Of a DNA stretch of 64,000 nt, positions 58,740 through 64,000 are shown piece by piece. The translations under genes and the position numbers were made by a program. The notes beneath the pieces are model-generated. The model worked only from the letters and a program-made list of their open reading frames with translations, searched no databases and was not told the origin of the DNA. The stretch is from Salvator merianae. Its lineage: Eukaryota; Chordata; Lepidosauria; Squamata; Teiidae. Each line of letters opens with the position of its first letter. The first letter of the stretch is position 1. The stretch is taken from NCBI GenBank assembly GCA_003586115.2, contig QVOM02000126.1, positions 59,834,456 through 59,898,455 of the forward strand. Reading direction: 5' to 3'.

Positions 58740-59870
58740 AGGTTCTGGTTACTTCTCAGAAAGGTTGGTGGCTATAGACAATACTTCTTCCATACCCATT
58801 TCACCTCTAGGCTGGCAACAAGAAGCACTTCTCAATGGAAGCTGAATCTGGCCCAGATTGAATCCCTCTGTTTTCCCAACTTCCAGATATGTTCTTCACC
58901 AGTTTTCTTAATTTTGTCTGAGAACCTATGAAGAAAGATGCCAAGGCTGAAGCTCTGTGTTGAGGGGAAATAGCTTCCTTTATTTTTATTCATTGAGCCA
59001 ACTGCAACATCTTATGTGAGTGCTAAACCTTAACAGCTTACTAAACTTTTTAAAGGTCATCCTTGTCATGTTAATTTGTGTAGTTAGCAGGACAACTGAC
59101 ATAGTCAGGGTGGGCCAGCATTTGCAATTCTGTCTTTTACAAGTCAATAAAAAGTGGTGTCAATGTGGCCATTTCCTTTGCTGATCATTACCTGGCTCAC
59201 AGCTTTCTATTGCTCTAGCAACCACTCTCCGCTTTCCCTGGAATAATACAACCACCTCACATATCCCCTTCAAAAAGGAAGTAATTCATCCCATAATTTC
59301 CCAGGCCCCAAACAAGCCATGGGCATACAATAAAGGCAATCTGTCCCATGTTAGATAGAAGCCTAACCAGATGCCTTGAGTTTTTGTTGCATATTCAGCC
59401 AAAGTATGGACAGAATTATGCACCTTTGAACTGAAATTTATTTATGTTATGAAAGAGAGGGAAGAAAGGAGGGGGACATATTTCTCTCTGACCTGAAACA
59501 TGCAGGCAGACAGAGTATAGGTTCACTTTGTTTCAAGCTTTTAGGGTCAGCAGGCTGTTCAGAAAGAAAGTGGGATATTTGAAACATTTAGGAAACAAAC
59601 ATAATTGAAGGCGGATGGCATTTGGCTTCAGAAGCAAGGGTTTTATTTCCATAGCATGTAATTTTTCACATTGATTCGTAAAGGTTAGGGGCTGATGTGT
59701 TACAGGGAAAACTTGGAGAACTGGCCATGGGTATTTTCTGGACCAGCGGGGCAAACATATTTGCTCATGGTTTCTACAGAATTAAGAGACTTTTTTTTTC
59801 ATCGGGTTGCTGGTTTGAGACCCAAAATAGGGTGGTGAATTCCCAAACAAAGTTACAGAGCAGCAAAATT
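58740..59870. other. Unassigned stretch, no gene seen
   Basis: No repeat terminus or protein-like frame recognised. Confidence 0.35.
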
Positions 59871-59877
59871 ATTGACT

Positions 59878-59934
59878 CCTTCCTTCCTTCCTTCCTTCCT
59901 TCCTTCCTTCCTTCCTTCCTTCCTTCCTTCCTTC
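59878..59934. repeat. (TTCC)n microsatellite
   Basis: About 14 TTCC units. Third tract of this motif on the same strand. Confidence 0.97.
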
Positions 59935-60079
59935 AAGTTTTCCAGCAGGGGCAGAGGAGGGTAGCAAAGAGACCCTCCCCTCCCTCCCTCAAATAATTTC
60001 TTAAGTCACTTCATCTCTCCTTAACAATTTCCTTTTCCCCCCAACTAATGCAACTGCCAACCATATCTATCTAGCCTAG

Positions 60080-60270
60080 GTTGTTGTTGTTGTTGAGTAC
60101 CACCGAGTCCTGACTTCATGCATACCTCCATGGGCCCCTCTATGCAGTTTTCCTGGCAGAGATACAGAAGTGGTTTGCCATTGTCTACTTCTGGGAAGAG
60201 GCTGGGGATTGAACTGGTGACCCTCTCCTTTCCAAGCAATTTGCTCTACCACTGAGCTACAACCAATTCT
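60080..60270 (-). repeat. tRNA-derived SINE (Sauria-type), near full length
   Basis: On the minus strand the head reads 'ttgtagctcagtggtagagc' (box A), then 'ccagttcaatccccag' (close to box B), the body 'ggcaaaccacttctgta' and 'ccaggaaaactgcat', the BovB-like 3' segment with 'agtcaggactcggtgg', and a (CAA)n tail. This is the best-preserved SINE of the window. The 3' part resembles the BovB 3' end, as expected for a SINE that uses BovB enzymes. Confidence 0.88.
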
Positions 60271-60394
60271 TAGCTAGGGTTAGGTACAAACAAACTGTGG
60301 CAGAAATTACTTCTTATTTTATACTACAATTTGCCTAATAAAATGTATATATCAGTGGCTAGAATAAAATGTATATATCAGTGGCCAGTGCTCA

Positions 60395-60510
60395 GAGACT
60401 ATAAAACCACCCTGAATGACTGTGGGAAGTCACTGTCTCTTAGCCCTAACCTACATCTCAGGGTTGTTGTGAGATAAATGTCTTGTGAAGATAAATAAAA
60501 TTACATAGAG
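60395..60510 (+). repeat. MIR-like SINE fragment
   Basis: 'actgtgggaagtcactgtc' and 'aacctacatctcagggttg' followed by 'ttgtgagataaatg' correspond to the MIR core and its downstream part. Confidence 0.5.
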
Positions 60511-60726
60511 GAAAATAATATTCATTAACTTGGAAGAAAGGTAAAAATATTAAACACAAAGTATAAATGCACTTTGTTTAAGCTTTCAAAGCCTTTACAA
60601 ATAAAGAAGTACAGTCAAAATAGCCAGTAGGTTTATAGGCAGTTAAATGTCAGAGAGTTGAATATGCTTCCAAAAGTCAAAAGAGTTTTAAAATGCTGAG
60701 GGTAAAAGGAAACAAGTTTTGCCTAA

Positions 60727-61340
60727 GGCCTTTTTGCACTTACCTTTGGTCTGGATCTGTCAGCACCATCGTTCCTTTCTGCGCCTCTTTTGTCTGCAGA
60801 TTAGAGAGGCCCTTCTCCCTCTGCTATGCTCTGTCTGCATGAGACAGAGCTTATTCCAGATCAGGAGGCTCAAAATAGTCATCTAGGCCCTTTCTGCACT
60901 TGGCTTTTTTCTTGACTATATCCCAGAATCGGGACCTGCTATCCACACGCTAGAGCAGATTATAGCAGGCCCCAGGTGGGGCCTGCCATAGTTCATAGTA
61001 GCATGCAAATAGCAGATCCCTATTCCAAGATATAATCTGGAATAAGGTCAAGTGCAGAAAGGGCCCTAGTTCAGAATACCAGTAGATGCTGACAATGCGG
61101 TCTACCAGCGTACTAAGGCTGTGGTGGACCCATTCAGGAGTATGCTTCGTTGCACTGCTGAAGTGGGTCACCTGGGGGTTCTGAGGCCAGGAATATTTGT
61201 TCCTGGCTGTTAGAGCTTTTGGGGAATGGTTCAGAAGCTTCTGCAAGCTTCAGAGCCACATGAGGGGCAAAATCCACATCAGCAGACTGTGCAATCTGGA
61301 TCAGCTGATCCGGATCACACAAGGAAAGTGCAGAAAGGCC
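60727..61340. mobile_element. GGCC-ended DNA element (family B), copy 5, with nested MITE
   Basis: Left end 'ggcctttttgcactta' and right end 'aagtgcagaaaggcc' form inverted termini, flanked on both sides by 'ctaa' (60723-60726 and 61341-61344). Removing the 180-bp MITE at 60886-61065 leaves about 431 bp, close to the other copies. The interior contains 'agaagcttctgcaagcttc' and 'gaagtgggtcacctggg'. The nested order shows that family B was in place before this family A insertion. Confidence 0.82.
60886..61065. mobile_element. 180-bp near-palindromic MITE (family A), copy 3
   Basis: Ends 'ggccctttctgcacttgg' and 'caagtgcagaaagggcc'; 3-bp 'cta' on both sides (60883-60885 and 61066-61068). The centre 'ggccccaggtggggcc' is itself a palindrome. 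Inserted inside a family B element. Confidence 0.88.
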
Positions 61341-61469
61341 CTAAAAGGCAGCAAAATTATGCCAAATGCATGTCCTTGGGAGAGCTTCTTATCCCACCCT
61401 CAAATCCAGAGTGAATCCCCACCTGGTAGATGTGGTGTTTGGAGAAAGGCAATAAACAAGTTATGGACT

Positions 61470-61650
61470 TAAATTCAATAGTAGAACAAAGTGCCTGGGA
61501 AGCAAAGGGTCACAGATCTGATGCCACAGCCTCTCTTCACAAGCAGGCAATGGCAAACCACTTCTGCATCCTTGCTAAGAACAGTGCATAGGAGTGCCCA
61601 AGTCAGCCAGAAGTCAGACCCAACTGGATGGTTCCCAACAACGACACCTA
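61470..61650 (+). repeat. tRNA-derived SINE (Sauria-type), degraded head
   Basis: The body 'atggcaaaccacttctgcat' and 'cttgctaagaacagtgcat', then the BovB-like 3' segment 'gaagtcagacccaactggat' and a 'caacaacga' tail. The tRNA-like head is largely lost. Confidence 0.7.
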
Positions 61651-61970
61651 ATCACCTCAGTCATCAGCACATGGATTTGAAAGACAAACCAAGAGAATAT
61701 CTAGCCAGAATTATGATGACTCCAGATATTTAGCACTCCAGGTCCTCATACTATGAAGGCAGTTTGGGTGTTTTTGCATTTTCTACATTAGAACAGGATA
61801 GTGGGTACAGCAGTAGAGAGGTAATCTGAATTGCCACTGTAAACCATTTATATCTACTGTAAGCCAATAATAGCCATTTATATTAGGAGCAGAAGTGTTC
61901 CTCGGGATGCTCCACAGCATATGTTCATGCTGCATTCCTAAGTAGTGTCACTGTGAGATTAGTCCTTCCT

Positions 61971-62054
61971 GTTGTGGTTATTGGGTACCACTGAGTCGTA
62001 GCTGACTCCTGGTTGACCGCATGGGCACCTCTGTGCACTCTTCTTTGCCCCATG
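61971..62054 (-). repeat. SINE 3' part (antisense)
   Basis: 'tgtggttattgggtaccact', 'gagtcgtagctgactcc' and 'gcatgggcacctctgtgca' are the complement of the SINE 3' half seen at 60.1 and 62.7 kb. The head is absent. Confidence 0.6.
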
Positions 62055-62731
62055 AAGCTAATTAAGAAGATGCATCCTCATCCACCATCCTTCAACAGCT
62101 ACCTTCCCCTGCACATATCTCTCTCAGTTCATTTCACTGCACTTGCCTATTTAACTTGTGGGCTGTTAGTGCATTCTGTATTCCTCTCCTATTTCTCCCA
62201 TCCCTTCTACCAATCTTTTCTGTAAATATCACAGCAGATGAACCAACAGCTTGGCAATAAACAAACACCTGTCACTTAGGGACACACTCATTCCAAATGG
62301 CCCCCATGTTCTGTCATCTGAAAGGAGAGCCAGTTGAAGCCATTTCTTTTCTTTTTCTTTCCTTCTTTAAAAAGGAGGCCTTTTATCTATTTTTTGATTT
62401 GACAATACCTATCTCTATTTGCTTTTCGCAGCTTAAAGGCCTATTTATTTTACTTGGAATACAGGCAAGAAACAAAATGATAATAAAACTGGGGCCCAGA
62501 GAATGATGCCATTGTATGAGAGGATAAATGGATTTTTAAAAAAGAACAACAATAAGGATACTATATAATACTAAGAGAGCTGTTAAAACAGATTTGATAT
62601 ACCCCTTAACATTCTGTGCAAGGGAATATCTAAAGTTCTTTATGTTAGTAGTTACCCTACACTTTTTCCCAAATATGGAGCATATGTGAAGCAGAGATTG
62701 GCTATAAATGTAAATACTATTTGTAAACCAA

Positions 62732-62917
62732 TTGTTGTTGGGTATCATCGTGTTGTGGCCAGCTCCCGATTGACTGCATGGGCCCCTCTATGCAGAATTC
62801 TTGGCAGAAATACAGAAGTGATTTGCCATTTCCTATGCTGGGAGGAAGCTGGGGATCGAACTGGCAACCTCTGCTTTCCTGCCTGCTTGCATTACCACTG
62901 AGTTACAGCTACTCCTG
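62732..62917 (-). repeat. tRNA-derived SINE (Sauria-type), near full length
   Basis: On the minus strand: 'gtagctgtaactcagtgg' (box A), 'gccagttcgatccccag' (a near-perfect box B), the body 'gcaaatcacttctgta', the 3' part with 'gcggtcaatc'-like sequence in mutated form, and a (CAA)n tail. A short LINE-like 'aaataaataaataaa' tail lies just beyond at 62938-62953. Confidence 0.82.
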
Positions 62918-63013
62918 ATTTTATGGGAAGTGGAATACAAATAAATAAATAAACTAGCTGCATGTTTAATTAGTCTGTGCTAGCATAGTACTTAACCAGG
63001 CAGCGCAGACACT

Positions 63014-63193
63014 GGCCCTTTCTGCACTTGGCTTTATTCTGGACTATATCCCAGAATAGGGACCTGCTATCCACACACTAGTGCAGATTATAGCAGGGCC
63101 CAGATGGGGTCTGCCATTGTTCATAGTAGCATGCAGATGGCAGATCCCTATTCCAAGATATAATCTGGAATAAAGCCAAGTGCAGAAAGGGCC
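63014..63193. mobile_element. 180-bp near-palindromic MITE (family A), copy 4
   Basis: The best-preserved copy: 'ggccctttctgcacttgg' and 'ccaagtgcagaaagggcc' are exact inverted repeats and the arms pair over about 88 bp each with few mismatches. 'act' flanks both sides (63011-63013 and 63194-63196). Confidence 0.9.
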
Positions 63194-63199
63194 ACTGTC

Positions 63200-63735
63200 T
63201 GCACTGTGCGGCCAAAAACAAGTCCTGAAGCAGCAGCCAGCAAGCGACTAATCGGCTGATTGTACCTGCACACTACGCAGGCCTGCTAGTCACCATGGCA
63301 GCAGCCGGATGGTTGCTGGCCGCTGCTATGGCAACAATCACCTGCTTGCCCATTCAGGGCTCACAAGGCCGGATTTGGCATTACGCAGCCCGATCTGGCA
63401 TTGCAGGCCCAATTGGGAGATTGCAGGCCCAATCTGGGCATTGTGCAGGCCTGATTGGGACCAATTGCTCCATCGTGTGTCCACGATCTCACACGCGCAA
63501 TGGATACATCCCACCAAAGATGGCCACCACACCACAGATAAGTGCGAATGGAACCTTACCTGAAGCTCACTATGAGCTCCAGGTAAGGTTCCAGACTACA
63601 ATTTAGTACACCAGCAGTAGAAGTGTTTGGGCGCAGATGAAGCCCACTCCTGGTCACTTCAACCATCCTGCAGTGTGAACGCACTTGGATAGCAAGCATG
63701 CTAGATGCTTGCTACCATCAAGTGTGAATAGGCCC
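63200..63735. mobile_element. Hairpin-rich DNA element (family C), copy 6
   Basis: The right end 'caagtgtgaataggccc' is the family C terminus. Shares with the 13.2-kb copy the hairpin 'acctgaagctca' with 'tgagctccaggt' (63559-63584 region), the 'ccatggcagcagccgg' part and 'tgcgggcc'-like repeats ('gcaggcccaattggga', 'gcaggcctgattggga'). The left end is unclear because the 180-bp MITE sits at the border. Confidence 0.55.
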
Positions 63736-63890
63736 AATGTTATATAAAAGAAACAAAGTATATTGTCGGATGGCAGGAAAAGCTACAAGTGATATAGTAC
63801 TCAACTTTGATTTGATGTGATATTTGTTGCTGGAATTTGACATTAGTTGTTTATGAGACTTTTGCAGTGCTCCTAATTGTTGGTTGGGAC

Positions 63891-64000
63891 CAGCAGTGCA
63901 GCTGAAGTTTTTGCCCCCCTGGGCCATGCGGTGGCAGAGGAGCACGAGTGAGGGCGCCCTGCCCTGGAGCCTCCTACCCCTGCTGCCGCCCCGATGACTG
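63891..64000 (-). mobile_element. hAT-type MITE, inverted, cut by window end
   Basis: 'cagcagtgcagctgaag' and 'gagggcgccctgccctgg' are the reverse complement of the end of the 16747-16960 element. The other terminus and the duplication lie outside the window. Confidence 0.7.

Overview
The window reads as non-coding DNA from a vertebrate nuclear genome, most likely a squamate reptile (lizard or snake). I found no host protein-coding exon, rRNA or functional tRNA gene that I can support. The organism call rests on the mix of decayed transposable elements: a BovB (RTE) LINE with tRNA-derived SINEs of the Sauria type, L1, CR1 and L2-like LINEs, many short inverted-repeat DNA transposons, hAT-type MITEs, and long (TTCC)n, (TG)n and (TA)n microsatellites. 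This is inference from repeat content; I could not run a search. The stretch is probably intergenic or the inside of a large intron.

Layout. 1-4.7 kb: a (TTCC)n tract, a MIR-like fragment, a (TG)n tract and AT-rich DNA. 4.7-6.6 kb: a hairpin-rich DNA element, then a BovB LINE split by a later L1 insertion with an 18-bp target duplication. 7.8-14.6 kb: L2-like fragments, a GGCC-ended DNA element, a SINE, a fold-back element and two hairpin-rich elements, one of them CpG-rich. 14.7-15.3 kb: a repeat-poor AT-rich block that may be conserved non-coding sequence. 15.7-20.3 kb: CR1-like fragments, a GGCC-ended element with a hAT MITE beside it, a longer CR1 and a probable Penelope-like tail. 21-27 kb: a pair of related unclassified repeats, an antisense L1 ORF2 relic interrupted by another hairpin element, and a candidate 1.2-kb DNA element. 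29.8-38.4 kb: L2-like LINE relics, the two longest with RT motifs, and two hAT-type MITEs almost back to back. 38.7-64 kb: four copies of a near-palindromic 180-bp MITE, more GGCC-ended elements (one with the 180-bp MITE nested inside), another hAT MITE, a CR1-like RT relic, a SINE cluster, and a hAT copy cut by the window end.

How the parts relate. The autonomous LINEs are broken by stops, frameshifts or truncation, and the three reverse-transcriptase YxDD boxes I can see are all altered. The non-autonomous elements are of interest for their structure: target duplications, nesting order and multi-hairpin architecture. Sauria-type SINEs and their presumed partner BovB occur in the same window. 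The only non-repeat coding-like signal is an unrecognised pair of short frames at about 58.3-58.7 kb.
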